Assembly (NCBI GenBank): GCA_025359805.1
Contig: JANYDU010000041.1
Coordinates: forward strand, 1-48,069
Length of the DNA stretch: 48,069 nucleotides
Direction: 5' to 3'
From: Bacteroidota bacterium
GTDB taxonomy: Bacteria; Bacteroidota; Bacteroidia; UKL13-3
The translations under genes and the position numbers were made by a program. The notes under the pieces were generated by a model, which saw only the letters and a program-made list of their open reading frames with translations, did no database searches and was not told the DNA's origin. Below, one piece after another: positions 1-9,358 of the stretch (position 1 is the stretch's first letter; each line of letters starts with the position of its first letter).

Positions 1-344
1 ATAATAATTTGAAAGCGATTTCCATAAGAAGCCGAAGCAGAAGAAATGGAAAAGGAATAAGAAGAAGCGGATCTTAAATTGATAAAATTGCTATTGTATA
101 AATCCTTTAAATAAATAGCTTTTGAAGCCGGAACATTTGCAATAATACCGTTAAATTCTAAAGTATAATTTCCGGAAGAAGCATTAGCAAATAGAGTAAA
201 TGTATCAATGTTTGAAGATAAAGGAGTGACATTTTTTTGTATGTTTATGGCATCCACCAAAAACCCAAAATTGATAACGGAACACTCTTCGGTCTTATTG
301 TTTTCTTCGCTATTCGTTTCATAATATTTTTTTAAAATATGTTG
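1..344 (-). pseudogene. start-less fragment of a secreted T9SS-cargo-like protein, running off the left edge
   Basis: An open frame on the minus strand begins after a TAA at 345-347 and is still open at base 1. It contains no ATG; the first plausible alternative is an internal GTG at 255-257. The translated text is Ser/Asn/Ala-rich and beta-like (FTLFANASSGNYTLEFNG, then AIYLKDLYNSNFINLRSA, then YSFSISSASASYGNRF). This pattern is typical of the region just upstream of the sorting domain in Bacteroidota type IX secretion cargo. No signal peptide or start can be found between this frame and metH (345-587), so I read it as the 3' part of a 5'-truncated gene. A very short frame starting at the ATG at 321-323 closes after 25 codons and does not help. 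The sorting domain itself would lie beyond the window. The family assignment is by pattern only. Confidence 0.5.
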
Positions 345-587
345 TTAAGAATGATTGGAATATAAACTTAATAGATTTTTAACATAATGGAATGTTGAGA
401 AGTATTATTTAATAAGTGAATTAACTTGTACTCTATCATTTAACAAATCCTTCAATTGACATAAAAAAACACGATGAAGTAGATACCTCAACAAATATTT
501 GCAACTCTAAAATTGAGATTTATTTCAACACAATATTGTTTTATATTTGTTGTTCTGTTTTGAACTTAAATTAAAGGGGAGGTAGCA

Positions 588-1589
588 ATGAAAATTCAAG
601 AGTTGTTAAAAGAGCGCATACTTATTTTAGATGGTGCAATGGGCACCATGATACAACGCCATAAGTTAGAAGAAAAGGATTTCAGAAACGAATCATTAAA
701 AAATCATACCCATTCCTTAAAAGGAAATAATGATCTACTTTCTATCACCCGCCCTGATATTATAAAAGAAATTCATCGCTTATATTTTGAAGCGGGCGCA
801 GATATTATTGAAACCAATACCTTTAGTGGAACAACAGTAGCCCAAGCCGATTATGGTTTGGAACATTTGGTATATGATATTAATTTTCAATCGGCAAAAA
901 TTGCTCGTGAAGTGGCTGATGAGATGACTGCAAAAAATCCAAATAAACCAAGATTTGTTGCAGGTTCAATAGGGCCAACAAATAAAACAGCATCCCTTTC
1001 TCCAGATGTAAATGACCCCGGTTATCGAGCCATCACTTTTGATGAATTGGTTGTAGCATTTAAAGATCAAGCCCGCGCATTAATTGATGGTGGAGTGGAT
1101 ATTTTATTATTAGAAACGATTATTGATACCCTAAATGTAAAGGCCGCATTATTTGCTATTGAAGAATTGTATGATGAAATAGGAAAAACCTATCCCATTA
1201 TGGTTTCGGGAACAATAACAGATGCAAGTGGGCGCACCCTTTCGGGGCAAACAACGGAAGCCTTTTTAATATCTGTTCAACACATGCCTTTGTTAAGTGT
1301 TGGGTTAAATTGTGCATTAGGTGCAGCAGCACTTCGCCCATATTTACAAGTAATGGCTGCCAAATCTCCTTACTTTGTAAGTGCGTATCCAAATGCAGGT
1401 TTGCCAAACGAAATGGGGCAATATGATCAAAGCCCTGTGGCAATGGCTGCGCAAGTGGAAGAGTTTTGCAAAGAAGGGTTGGTAAATATTTTGGGTGGAT
1501 GTTGTGGAACTACTCCAGAGCATATTAAAGCTATTGCAGAAATGGCTGCTAATTACAAACCGAGAAAGATTGGGGTTGTTAGTTATTAG
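588..1589 (+). CDS. metH: methionine synthase, homocysteine-binding (N-terminal) module only
   Basis: This 333-aa protein matches the homocysteine S-methyltransferase module of cobalamin-dependent methionine synthase, which binds homocysteine through zinc and accepts the methyl group. The fold start is clear ([11 protein letters not shown], residues 12-23). The three zinc cysteines are visible: C242 in GLNCALG and C305/C306 in GGCCGT. E. coli MetH is about 1,227 aa and has folate, B12 and activation modules after this one; here the protein stops. Bacteroidota often split MetH into two genes, normally adjacent, but the next gene here is an unrelated serine hydrolase, so the partner must be elsewhere. 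The ATG is preceded by an unusually strong purine Shine-Dalgarno (AGGGGAGG, 575-582). A TATATTTG box (542-549) could be the promoter. No riboswitch fold was convincing in the leader. An alternative is a stand-alone B12-independent Hcy/betaine methyltransferase, but the sequence is MetH-like. Confidence 0.9.
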   Translation: MKIQELLKERILILDGAMGTMIQRHKLEEKDFRNESLKNHTHSLKGNNDLLSITRPDIIKEIHRLYFEAGADIIETNTFSGTTVAQADYGLEHLVYDINFQSAKIAREVADEMTAKNPNKPRFVAGSIGPTNKTASLSPDVNDPGYRAITFDELVVAFKDQARALIDGGVDILLLETIIDTLNVKAALFAIEELYDEIGKTYPIMVSGTITDASGRTLSGQTTEAFLISVQHMPLLSVGLNCALGAAALRPYLQVMAAKSPYFVSAYPNAGLPNEMGQYDQSPVAMAAQVEEFCKEGLVNILGGCCGTTPEHIKAIAEMAANYKPRKIGVVSY

Positions 1590-1629
1590 CAGTTGGTTGT
1601 AGGCTATATTGTAAAACTGCGAACTGTAA

Positions 1630-2760
1630 ATGCAAATAGTATTAAAAATTATTGGAATTACACTCATTACCATAACTACAATTGTTGTTGGAATTATCAT
1701 TTACATAAAATATCAATCCAACAATATTAAAGACAAAAAAAACCTTGCCGATAATATAGATAAACAAGCAAATAAATTTATTGATGAAGGACATTCTTAT
1801 GGACTTGTAATAGGTGTTTTTAAGAATGGTAAAACTTATATACAAGGTTATGGAACTAAAGAAAATGGGCAAAATATAAAACCTGACAGCAGAACCGTTT
1901 TTGAGTTGGCTTCTACAAGTAAACTTTTCACAACTTCTACGTTACAACTATTAATAGATAATGGAGAATTGAACCTTGATGATAACATACAAAATCTATT
2001 AGCTGAAAAATTAAAGCTGCCTGAATCCGCTCAAAGTACAACCCTTCAACATTTAGCAACGCACCTTTCAGGTTTTCCAAACTTGCCAAATTCATTCGTG
2101 GCTAAAATGACAGACGAAACCAATCCTTATAAAGATTTAGTGGATGCTGATATGTATGGTTACTTAAAATTGTGCGAGGGTAAAAAACCTGATGGCACAT
2201 TTGAATATTCTAATTTTGGAATGGGATTATTAGGACATTTATTAGAAATAAAAACGGGACAGTATTATGAACAATTGGTAAAAACGAGGTTGTTGAACCC
2301 ATTACAAATGACAAATACTTTTGTAACTATTGATAGCCTAAACAAACAAAAAATTATTCAGGGCTATGATGAACAAGGAAACAAAGCCCCAATTTGGACA
2401 GATCATGTTTTGACAGGTGCCGGTTCTTTTTTATCAAACACAGAAGATATGATTCAATTTATTAAAGCCAATTTAAACGAAGGTGAATCCATCATTTCAA
2501 AATCATTATTGAAAACACATGTGCAGCAATTAAATGGAGAAACAGGTTTAGGCTGGATGCTTCCAGATAAGTATGACAAATTAGTGGGAAACCAAAACAT
2601 GGTTTGGCACAACGGAATGGCGGGTGGTTACGCCAGTTTTATAGCGATAGACAAGACAAACAATTATGGCATTATCATCTTATCAAACAAAGCAATTGAT
2701 TTAACAAAATTCGCTATGAAACTAACCCTATCAATTAGAACCCAATTATGGAAAGAATAA
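1630..2760 (+). CDS. membrane-anchored serine hydrolase, beta-lactamase/class C PBP family
   Basis: This 376-aa protein starts with one hydrophobic helix (about residues 4-27), giving an anchor or uncleaved signal with the catalytic domain outside the cytoplasm. It shows the three class C beta-lactamase / D-alanyl-D-alanine-peptidase motifs in order: S95-T-S-K98 (nucleophile and lysine), Y193-S-N195, and H327-N-G329 in place of KTG. The family includes esterases, D-aminopeptidases and transpeptidase-like enzymes, so the substrate cannot be named, and true beta-lactamase activity is not implied. The gene lies 40 bp after metH with no obvious terminator, so co-transcription is possible, though no functional link is evident. 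ATG start; no Shine-Dalgarno. Confidence 0.85.
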   Translation: MQIVLKIIGITLITITTIVVGIIIYIKYQSNNIKDKKNLADNIDKQANKFIDEGHSYGLVIGVFKNGKTYIQGYGTKENGQNIKPDSRTVFELASTSKLFTTSTLQLLIDNGELNLDDNIQNLLAEKLKLPESAQSTTLQHLATHLSGFPNLPNSFVAKMTDETNPYKDLVDADMYGYLKLCEGKKPDGTFEYSNFGMGLLGHLLEIKTGQYYEQLVKTRLLNPLQMTNTFVTIDSLNKQKIIQGYDEQGNKAPIWTDHVLTGAGSFLSNTEDMIQFIKANLNEGESIISKSLLKTHVQQLNGETGLGWMLPDKYDKLVGNQNMVWHNGMAGGYASFIAIDKTNNYGIIILSNKAIDLTKFAMKLTLSIRTQLWKE

Positions 2761-2939
2761 AAACCACGTACTAAAAACCAATTGATGCAAAGCGTTTTAA
2801 ATGAACATATTTCTTTACTTTCGTATGCCGAAAAATGTTCTAAATATAAAACTGCTTTTTAGTGCAGAAATATTCAAACAGCAATTAAACAATAATTAAA
2901 TACGGAAATAGAAGGCTAAAAGCCAACCGCCACCACCTC

Positions 2940-3083
2940 ATGAACATTCAATACATCATACTAACCATCATTATTGCTGCGGCACTTTTTTATGTGGCAC
3001 GAACCATTTATAAAAGCGCAAAAGGCAATGTGTGTGAAACAGGTAATTGTGGATGCGAAAAGAAATCTTTAAAAAAAGTTTAA
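2940..3083 (+). CDS. FeoB-associated Cys-rich membrane protein (47 aa)
   Basis: A small ATG-to-TAA frame encodes a single N-terminal membrane helix (YIILTIIIAAALFYVARTIY, about residues 5-24). A short basic/polar tail carries three cysteines (C32, C37, C39 in NVCETGNCGCEK). This is the layout of the FeoB-associated Cys-rich membrane family (Pfam FeoB_associated), small peptides usually encoded just after feoB and thought to help Fe2+ uptake. Here feoA/feoB are about 22 kb away on the other strand, so the peptide is an orphan. The upstream stretch 2761-2939 holds nothing else I can support apart from a small GGCTAAAAGCC hairpin at about 2914-2924. The TTG start of the downstream permease follows 37 bp later, so the two might share a transcript. 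Confidence 0.7.
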   Translation: MNIQYIILTIIIAAALFYVARTIYKSAKGNVCETGNCGCEKKSLKKV

Positions 3084-3120
3084 CACATTTTTATACCTTG
3101 CTCGTCAAACTATAAACCTC

Positions 3121-4833
3121 TTGAGCAAGCATTCTTTTTTCAGACGAAAATCCATCAAACATATTTTAGCTGATGTAGAAAGCAATGCTAAAAACGAGCA
3201 TCAGTTAAAAAAAACATTAACCCTCCGCGATTTAACTGCGCTTGGAATTGCAGCTATTATTGGTGCAGGAATTTTTAGCACCATTGGAAATGCCAGTGCA
3301 AGTGGTGGGCCTGCTGTAATTTTCCTATTTATATTTATTGCTTTTGCGTGTTCATTCTCTGCTATGTGTTATGCAGAATTTGCGTCAAGCATTCCCATTT
3401 CGGGTAGCGCTTATACCTATGCCTATGCCTCATTTGGAGAAGTAGTAGCTTGGATAATTGGTTGGGCATTGATTGTTGAATATGCCATCGGAAATATTGT
3501 GGTTGCCATTTCGTGGAGCGATTATTTTACAGGCTTACTTTCTGGGTTGCACATGCATATTCCCGAATTTCTAACGATGGATTTTCTATCAGCCAAAAGA
3601 GGTTTTGAAGAAGTGCAACAATTATTAGCAAGCGGACAAACTTTTGAAGCACTCACCTTTAATCAGCAAGAAGCATTTTTAGCCTGGCAGCATGCTCCAA
3701 TAATTGCAGGAATGAAACTAGTTTTTGATTTACCTGCACTTGGAATTGTATTGGCTATTTCGGCACTTATTTATCGAGGAGTAAATGAAACAAAAAAGGT
3801 AGGGAATATTTTTGTTGGGCTAAAATTAATTGTGATTGTGCTGGTAATTGTGGTAGGTGCTTTTTACATCAACCCCGATAATTGGACACCCTTTTCGCCC
3901 AATGGAATGAAAGGTGTTTTGCGCGGGGTATCGTCTGTATTCTTTGCCTATATTGGTTTTGATGCCCTTGCCACAACTGCCGAAGAATGTAAAGACCCAA
4001 AAAAAGATTTACCAAAATCAATGATTGCATCATTGGTATTATGCTCTGTGCTCTATATTTTAATTGCATTAACATTAACCGGAATGGTAAGCTATAAAGA
4101 ACTTGCTGTTGGAGATCCACTGGCTTTTGTATTTGAAAAACTGCATGTAAACTGGATGCACGGAATTGTAGCGGTGAGCGCAGTAATTGCCATGGCAAGT
4201 GTACTGTTAGTTTTTCAAATGGGGCAACCACGCATTTGGATGAGCATGAGTCGTGATGGTTTATTGCCTAAAAAATTTAGCGCTATTCATCCCAAATATA
4301 AAACACCTTGGTTCTCTACAATTATAACGGCCATACTTGTTGCTGTGCCGGCTTTGTTTATGAATTTAAAAGAAGTAACCGACCTTTCTAGCATTGGAAC
4401 TTTGTTTGCTTTTGTGGTTGTAAATGCTGGAGTGATAAGAATGGAATCACACAAAAACGAATTTCATGTGGGGTTTAGAGTTCCATATTTTAATGGAAAA
4501 TTTATTATTCCTGTTTTATTTACGCTCTCCATGATTGCAATTTATGTTGCACGTGCCGAAGCCTTTTTAGATTTTTTTACACTCCATGATATTGCAAATA
4601 AATTTCCAACATTTGCCTTTTTAATATTATGTGTAGCGATGAGTGTAATGACGTTTAGAAATAATTATTCCCTCATTCCGGTAATGGGTTTACTTAGTAA
4701 TTTTTATTTAATGACCGAGCTTGGAGTAAGCAATTGGATTGGCTTTACAGTATGGTTATTATTTGGGTTATGTATTTATTTTTTATACGGATATAAACAT
4801 AGTAAATTGGCTAATGGTGATGCAATAAAGTAA
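3121..4833 (+). CDS. APC-superfamily amino acid permease (cationic amino acid transporter-like)
   Basis: This 570-aa integral membrane protein has at least twelve hydrophobic segments. The first helix carries the substrate-binding hallmark IGAGIF (residues 47-52) and is preceded by the family's T-L-R-D-L-T lead-in. The segment VFFAYIGFDALATTAEECKDPKKD is the conserved 'AYIGFD' region of the CAT/YfnA subgroup. It probably imports or exchanges amino acids across the inner membrane; specificity is not predictable. The frame has no ATG before the first helix, so TTG at 3121 is the best start. A TACCTTGC sequence at 3094-3101, resembling the local -7 box, would put transcription about 15 nt upstream of that TTG. 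The loop after the third helix is long (about residues 140-195), as in other Bacteroidota members. Confidence 0.88.
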   Translation: MSKHSFFRRKSIKHILADVESNAKNEHQLKKTLTLRDLTALGIAAIIGAGIFSTIGNASASGGPAVIFLFIFIAFACSFSAMCYAEFASSIPISGSAYTYAYASFGEVVAWIIGWALIVEYAIGNIVVAISWSDYFTGLLSGLHMHIPEFLTMDFLSAKRGFEEVQQLLASGQTFEALTFNQQEAFLAWQHAPIIAGMKLVFDLPALGIVLAISALIYRGVNETKKVGNIFVGLKLIVIVLVIVVGAFYINPDNWTPFSPNGMKGVLRGVSSVFFAYIGFDALATTAEECKDPKKDLPKSMIASLVLCSVLYILIALTLTGMVSYKELAVGDPLAFVFEKLHVNWMHGIVAVSAVIAMASVLLVFQMGQPRIWMSMSRDGLLPKKFSAIHPKYKTPWFSTIITAILVAVPALFMNLKEVTDLSSIGTLFAFVVVNAGVIRMESHKNEFHVGFRVPYFNGKFIIPVLFTLSMIAIYVARAEAFLDFFTLHDIANKFPTFAFLILCVAMSVMTFRNNYSLIPVMGLLSNFYLMTELGVSNWIGFTVWLLFGLCIYFLYGYKHSKLANGDAIK

Positions 4834-4876
4834 AGCGCCATTGGAGAATTGAAGGGGGGAAAACAAATATTACTAT

Positions 4877-4898
4877 TGGTAAGTTTAATTACCATTTT
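4877..4898 (+). terminator. weak intrinsic terminator after the APC permease
   Basis: A six-base-pair stem TGGTAA / TTACCA (4877-4882 with 4889-4894) with loop GTTTAA is followed by TTTT. It sits 43 bp past the permease stop codon and before the convergent kup gene. The stem is short and AT-rich, so efficiency is doubtful. Confidence 0.4.
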
Positions 4899-4970
4899 GA
4901 ATATTCATAAAATTACAATCGAAAAGTTTTTTGTGATGATGTTTGAATAATTATAGCAAGATGCTAAAAA

Positions 4971-6914
4971 TTATTTATACACCCTCTTCAGCATAAATTC
5001 TTTTAATGGAACAATAACCAAAGGAACTTTTTCTACTAAAACCGAACTGGTGTCAAGTCCAAATGCCTTGGCTTCGGTAAGTGAAAGTCTATCTAATTTA
5101 AAATACAAATCCATAATAAAACGCTCATACGAAGAGAGTTCGTTTTCATAAGATAAATGTCTTTGCAATACAACAAACCTAAAATCGCCTGTAATATTAT
5201 TTTTGCTAAGTGATGCATATCTAGAAGTCACATCCACTTCATGGTTTTTCATTAAGTCTTCTACTACTTTTCGGAAATAGAAATTTATTTTTTGCTCCAC
5301 CCTAAATCCAAGCTTAAACTCTACTTTTATTACATCTTGAGGTACAATAAAATCAACTTTATATTCCATAGTGTACGGCTTATCATCAACATGTATATGC
5401 ACAAACCAATATATATCGGCACGCTTAGGTTGTTTTTGAAGAATTGAATAAATTACTTTTGATTCTACTTCCATCAAATGATCGGCACTTGTTAAATATA
5501 CCAAATGAGTTGCAAATTTTGAAACTGAAGTATCATGACTTAGCTCATGTAAAATGGGAAGATAATCTCTAAGATTTACGAATTCTGTTAAACGATTTTT
5601 GATTTTTCGACCTTTAAACCAAACCCACATTACTGCAATAAACCCAATACTAATTAATAAAGAAACCCATCCGCCATGTTGAAATTTTTGAAGATTGGCA
5701 ATTAAAAATGAAAACTCAATAGAAAGATAAACCAACAAAATAATACCAACTAACCAACGTGGGGCTTTTATTTTACGAAGATAATTAGCCAATAAAACGG
5801 TGGTCATCAACATGGCAATAGTAATAGCTAAACCATAAGCTGCTCCCATGTTTGATGATTCTTTAAAGTATAGTACCACACCCATACATCCCAACCACAA
5901 AATCCAATTTGCACTCGGCACATATAATTGTCCTTTGGTTTCTGTAGGATATTTTACTGTAACTTTTGGCCACACATTTAAACGAAGTGCTTCAGAGATT
6001 AAAGTAAACGATCCGCTAATTAAAGCCTGGCTTGCAATAATTGCAGCAGCTGTTGCAATGATAATTCCGGGCAATAAAAACCATTGAGGCATTAAAGAGA
6101 AAAAAGGATTTACATCTTTAATTGTTTGCCCTTCATATTGAAGCAACCAAGCACCTTGCCCCATATAATTTAAAATGAGTGTAGCTTTTACAAAAATCCA
6201 GCTCACTCTAATATTTTTTCTTCCACAATGACCAAGATCTGAGTATAAAGCCTCTGCTCCTGTGGTGCAAAGGAATACAGCTCCTAATAACCAAAATCCT
6301 TCGGGATAATTTACCAATAAATTATAGGCGTAATATGGATTTAATGACATCAGAATTTTAGAATCATGTGCCATAGAATTTATACCCAAAATGGCCAACA
6401 TCGAAAACCAAATAAACATCATAGGGCCAAATGCTTTTCCAACAATACTTGTACCTACACGTTGAATTAAAAATAACAAAGAAATGATAGCTAATACAAT
6501 TGGGATAGTGGGAATATCAGGCTTGATGATTCTTAATCCCTCAACTGCGGAAGCAACAGAGATTGGAGGGGTGATAACTCCATCTGCGAGTAAAGCACAA
6601 CCACCAATTATAGCTGGAAAAATTAAGTAAGGTTTTCTTCTGCGGATAAGTGCGTATAAAGAAAAAATTCCTCCCTCACCATTGTTATCAGCACGAAGCG
6701 TGATGATTACATATTTTAAAGTTGTTTGTAGAGTTAATGTCCAAAAAATGCAGGAAAGCGAACCGTAAATCAGTTCCTTAGAAATCACTCTGCCCGTCAT
6801 GATTTCTTTTACCACATATAAAGGAGAGGTTCCAATATCTCCATAAATAATGCCCAGCGTAACTAATAAACCCGCTGCACTCAGTTTTTGCATTGTACTA
6901 TGATTCTCGCTCAC
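4971..6914 (-). CDS. kup: KUP/HAK/KT-family potassium uptake transporter
   Basis: This 647-aa protein is close to E. coli Kup in length (622 aa). The first membrane segment has the family signature GDIGTSPLYV (residues 25-34). About twelve membrane segments follow, then a cytoplasmic C-terminal domain of roughly 190 residues. It imports K+ with H+ symport. The start codon is GTG at 6914. The upstream ATG at 6919 is out of frame and closes after two codons, so GTG is favoured. A perfect -7 box (TACATTTG, 6932-6939, minus strand) lies just upstream, giving a leader of only about 13 nt. recQ ends 17 bp after this promoter's upstream edge, so the kup promoter is packed against recQ's 3' end. Confidence 0.95.
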   Translation of the reverse strand: MSENHSTMQKLSAAGLLVTLGIIYGDIGTSPLYVVKEIMTGRVISKELIYGSLSCIFWTLTLQTTLKYVIITLRADNNGEGGIFSLYALIRRRKPYLIFPAIIGGCALLADGVITPPISVASAVEGLRIIKPDIPTIPIVLAIISLLFLIQRVGTSIVGKAFGPMMFIWFSMLAILGINSMAHDSKILMSLNPYYAYNLLVNYPEGFWLLGAVFLCTTGAEALYSDLGHCGRKNIRVSWIFVKATLILNYMGQGAWLLQYEGQTIKDVNPFFSLMPQWFLLPGIIIATAAAIIASQALISGSFTLISEALRLNVWPKVTVKYPTETKGQLYVPSANWILWLGCMGVVLYFKESSNMGAAYGLAITIAMLMTTVLLANYLRKIKAPRWLVGIILLVYLSIEFSFLIANLQKFQHGGWVSLLISIGFIAVMWVWFKGRKIKNRLTEFVNLRDYLPILHELSHDTSVSKFATHLVYLTSADHLMEVESKVIYSILQKQPKRADIYWFVHIHVDDKPYTMEYKVDFIVPQDVIKVEFKLGFRVEQKINFYFRKVVEDLMKNHEVDVTSRYASLSKNNITGDFRFVVLQRHLSYENELSSYERFIMDLYFKLDRLSLTEAKAFGLDTSSVLVEKVPLVIVPLKEFMLKRVYK

Positions 6915-6931
6915 AACATTAAAAATTTAGG

Positions 6932-6939
6932 CAAATGTA
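6932..6939 (-). promoter_or_regulatory. Bacteroidota -7 promoter box for kup
   Basis: Read on the minus strand the bases are TACATTTG followed by C, a perfect TAnnTTTG. No clear TTG -33 element is at the expected distance. The predicted transcript start is about 5 nt downstream, near 6927, leaving a leader of about 13 nt to the GTG start. Confidence 0.6.
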
Positions 6940-6961
6940 AAAAGTAATTGAACATCTAAAA

Positions 6962-9151
6962 TTAAAATGCTGTTTCAGAGATAAAGTATAAACGTATTAA
7001 TTGAAGCTCATCTTTTGAAAAATCTTCACCAAACTCTTGCATGGCATCTTCCAATGAATCCACTTGGCATCCTTTAAAATAATTCATCAAATCAGCTAAT
7101 TGATCGGCATCAACCATATCATTAATATATGTTTTGAGATTGAGTTTTGTGCCCGAAAAAATAATATTTTCCATTTCGTGCAATAACTCTTCGCGGTTAA
7201 TTCCAATGGAGCGTGCAATATCTTCAAGCCCCATTTTTTTATCAATATTGGTAATAATCGTAATCTTTTTAGCCGATTTATTTACAACCGATTTTACAAC
7301 AAAATCGTCTGGGCGTTCAATTCCATTTTCCTCAACATATTTTGCAATAAGTTCAATGTATTGTTTGCCATATTTAATGGCTTTGCCTTTATTTACTCCG
7401 CTTACTTTGCTGAGTTCATCAACAGTAATTGGAAATTTAAAAGCCATTTCCTCCAATGAAGGCTCTTGGAAAATAACGTATGGAGGAAGGTTTAACTGCT
7501 TGCTAACTTTTTTAGTTAAATCTTTTAATAAGGCAAATAAAACTTCGTCATACACATCTTCTGTTTCCACATTTGAATCATCATCATCAGCTACTCGATC
7601 AAATTTTTGATCAATTGCCATTTCAAATTTGGTTGGTTTTTTAATGTACGTTTCACCTTTTTCACTCACGCTTAATAAACCGTAATTTTCAATATTTTTG
7701 GTGATGTATCCATTAAGCAATAACACTCTTAATACCGATTTCCAAAAAATATCTTCTCTATCTTTCCCTTTTCCAAATACATCTAAAGTATGGTGCCCGC
7801 TTAGTGCTACATCGTGCGTTTTTTTTCCGGTAATTACTTCAACAGCATGCTTTAAATTATTCTTTCCATTAAACTCTAATACGGTTCTTAATGCCAATAC
7901 TGCTGCGTCTTTAACATCTTCTTTTTGTTTAGGATGACGGCAATTGTCGCACATTTTATTGCAATCTTTATCATTATATTCTTCACCAAAATACAGCAAT
8001 AAAAATTTTCTTCGGCAAGCAGAAGTTTCTGCAAAAGCTTGCGTTTCAAAAATAAGTAACTCACCAATTTCTCTTTCGGCAACAGGCTTATCTTTCATAA
8101 ATTTTTCTAGCTTATCAATATCAGCTGGATTATAAAATAATAAGCAATCTCCATCCAAACCATCTCGTCCGCCACGCCCTGTTTCTTGGTAGTATCCTTC
8201 GATACTTTTTGGCACATCATAATGAATAACAAATCTTACATCTGGTTTATCAATGCCCATTCCAAAGGCAATAGTGGCTACAATTACATCCGTATCTTCC
8301 ATTAAAAAAGCATCCTGATGGGCTACGCGTGTTTTTGCATCAAGTCCTGCATGATAAGGAAGAGCCTTAACTCCATTGGCTTTAAGCACCTCAGCAATTT
8401 CTTCAACTTTCTTGCGACTTAAGCAATATATGATTCCTGATTTTCCTTTTTTTGTTTTGATAAACTGAACTAATTCCTTCATCGTATCAGGTTTCTTTCC
8501 CTTAGCCCTTACCTCATAATATAAGTTGGAGCGATTAAAAGAAGATTTAAAAACGATGGCATCCGACATGTGCAGATTTTTTTGAATATCACTTTGAACT
8601 TTTGGAGTGGCAGTGGCTGTGAGCGCCATCATCGGCACATCTTTGATTTCCTTAATCATCTGCTTAATTCTGCGGTACTCCGGTCTAAAATCATGTCCCC
8701 ATTCCGAAATACAATGCGCCTCATCAACCGCAACAAATGAAATATTTATGCTCTTTAAAAAGTCTATTGTTTCTTCTTTTTTTAGTGTTTCCGGTGCGAT
8801 GTATAACATTTTGGTATTGCCCGCAGAAACATCTTTTTTAACTGTTGTGATGTCTGTTTTGGAAAGAGATGAATTGATAAAATGTGCAACATGCTCACTA
8901 CTAAATGCCCTAATTTGATCTACTTGATTTTTCATCAAAGCAATAAGTGGGGAAATAATAATGGCTGTACCGGGAAGCATTAACGCGGGTAGTTGGTAGC
9001 ATAATGATTTGCCTCCACCTGTTGGCATAATCACAAATGTATCATTCCCCGCTAATAAATTATTGATGATTTTTTCTTGATCACCTTTAAAACTGTCAAA
9101 GCCGAAAAACTCCTGCAAACAATCTTTAGCACTTTTACTGGCTACTTTCAT
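6962..9151 (-). CDS. recQ: ATP-dependent DNA helicase RecQ
   Basis: This 729-aa superfamily-2 3'-5' DNA helicase acts in recombinational repair and fork restart. Visible in order are Walker A TGGGKS (residues 44-49), the DEAH box at 143-146, the TAT motif near 178-180, motif VI with its arginine finger (ETGRGGRDG, about 323-331), the RecQ zinc module with C379, C397, C401 and C404, a winged-helix region, and an HRDC-like domain at about 545-610. A C-terminal extension of about 100 residues follows; the protein is longer than E. coli RecQ (about 610 aa), as in other Bacteroidota. The start is ATG at 9151. A TAACTTCG sequence upstream is only an approximate -7 box. kup is downstream on the same strand but has its own promoter. 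Confidence 0.96.
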   Translation of the reverse strand: MKVASKSAKDCLQEFFGFDSFKGDQEKIINNLLAGNDTFVIMPTGGGKSLCYQLPALMLPGTAIIISPLIALMKNQVDQIRAFSSEHVAHFINSSLSKTDITTVKKDVSAGNTKMLYIAPETLKKEETIDFLKSINISFVAVDEAHCISEWGHDFRPEYRRIKQMIKEIKDVPMMALTATATPKVQSDIQKNLHMSDAIVFKSSFNRSNLYYEVRAKGKKPDTMKELVQFIKTKKGKSGIIYCLSRKKVEEIAEVLKANGVKALPYHAGLDAKTRVAHQDAFLMEDTDVIVATIAFGMGIDKPDVRFVIHYDVPKSIEGYYQETGRGGRDGLDGDCLLFYNPADIDKLEKFMKDKPVAEREIGELLIFETQAFAETSACRRKFLLLYFGEEYNDKDCNKMCDNCRHPKQKEDVKDAAVLALRTVLEFNGKNNLKHAVEVITGKKTHDVALSGHHTLDVFGKGKDREDIFWKSVLRVLLLNGYITKNIENYGLLSVSEKGETYIKKPTKFEMAIDQKFDRVADDDDSNVETEDVYDEVLFALLKDLTKKVSKQLNLPPYVIFQEPSLEEMAFKFPITVDELSKVSGVNKGKAIKYGKQYIELIAKYVEENGIERPDDFVVKSVVNKSAKKITIITNIDKKMGLEDIARSIGINREELLHEMENIIFSGTKLNLKTYINDMVDADQLADLMNYFKGCQVDSLEDAMQEFGEDFSKDELQLIRLYFISETAF

Positions 9152-9358
9152 AATCGTATATTTAATATGTTTCTAACCCCTCTTAATTCAGACAACTAAT
9201 GTAGTGAATAGTTTTTAATTTAAAAGGCGCACGAAGTTAATCCGAAAATCGTTTTTTGAAAAATTGATTTTTAAAAACTTTATTTGTGATGAAAAATCAT
9301 ACAAGAAAAGGTATAAACTACGTTTTATGAGTTACTTGTATTGTTGATGAAAAATTGA
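9152..9358. other. divergent intergenic region between recQ and manC
   Basis: 207 bp, AT-rich. It must hold the divergent promoters of recQ (-) and manC (+). I found only near-matches to the -7 box: TATTGTTG at 9339-9346 (+) and TAACTTCG on the minus strand near 9236-9243. No ORF, repeat or RNA element was recognised. Confidence 0.4.

Noticed and set aside
480..587. Possible SAM-II/SAM-V riboswitch upstream of metH, suggested by the AAAGGGGAGG ending
   Set aside because: The small GTTC/GAAC hairpin is far too short for P1, and no upstream CC-containing strand could make the pseudoknot with GGGG. Only the Shine-Dalgarno resemblance remains.
2785..2862. A 25-codon frame beginning MQSVLNEH between the serine hydrolase and the FeoB-associated peptide
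   Set aside because: No family resemblance, no ribosome-binding site and no promoter. It is of a length expected by chance.
7134..7610. A long plus-strand frame (about 158 codons) inside recQ and similar antisense frames inside other genes
   Set aside because: They mirror the codon pattern of the real genes on the opposite strand, have low-complexity Ser/Leu-rich translations and no start signals.
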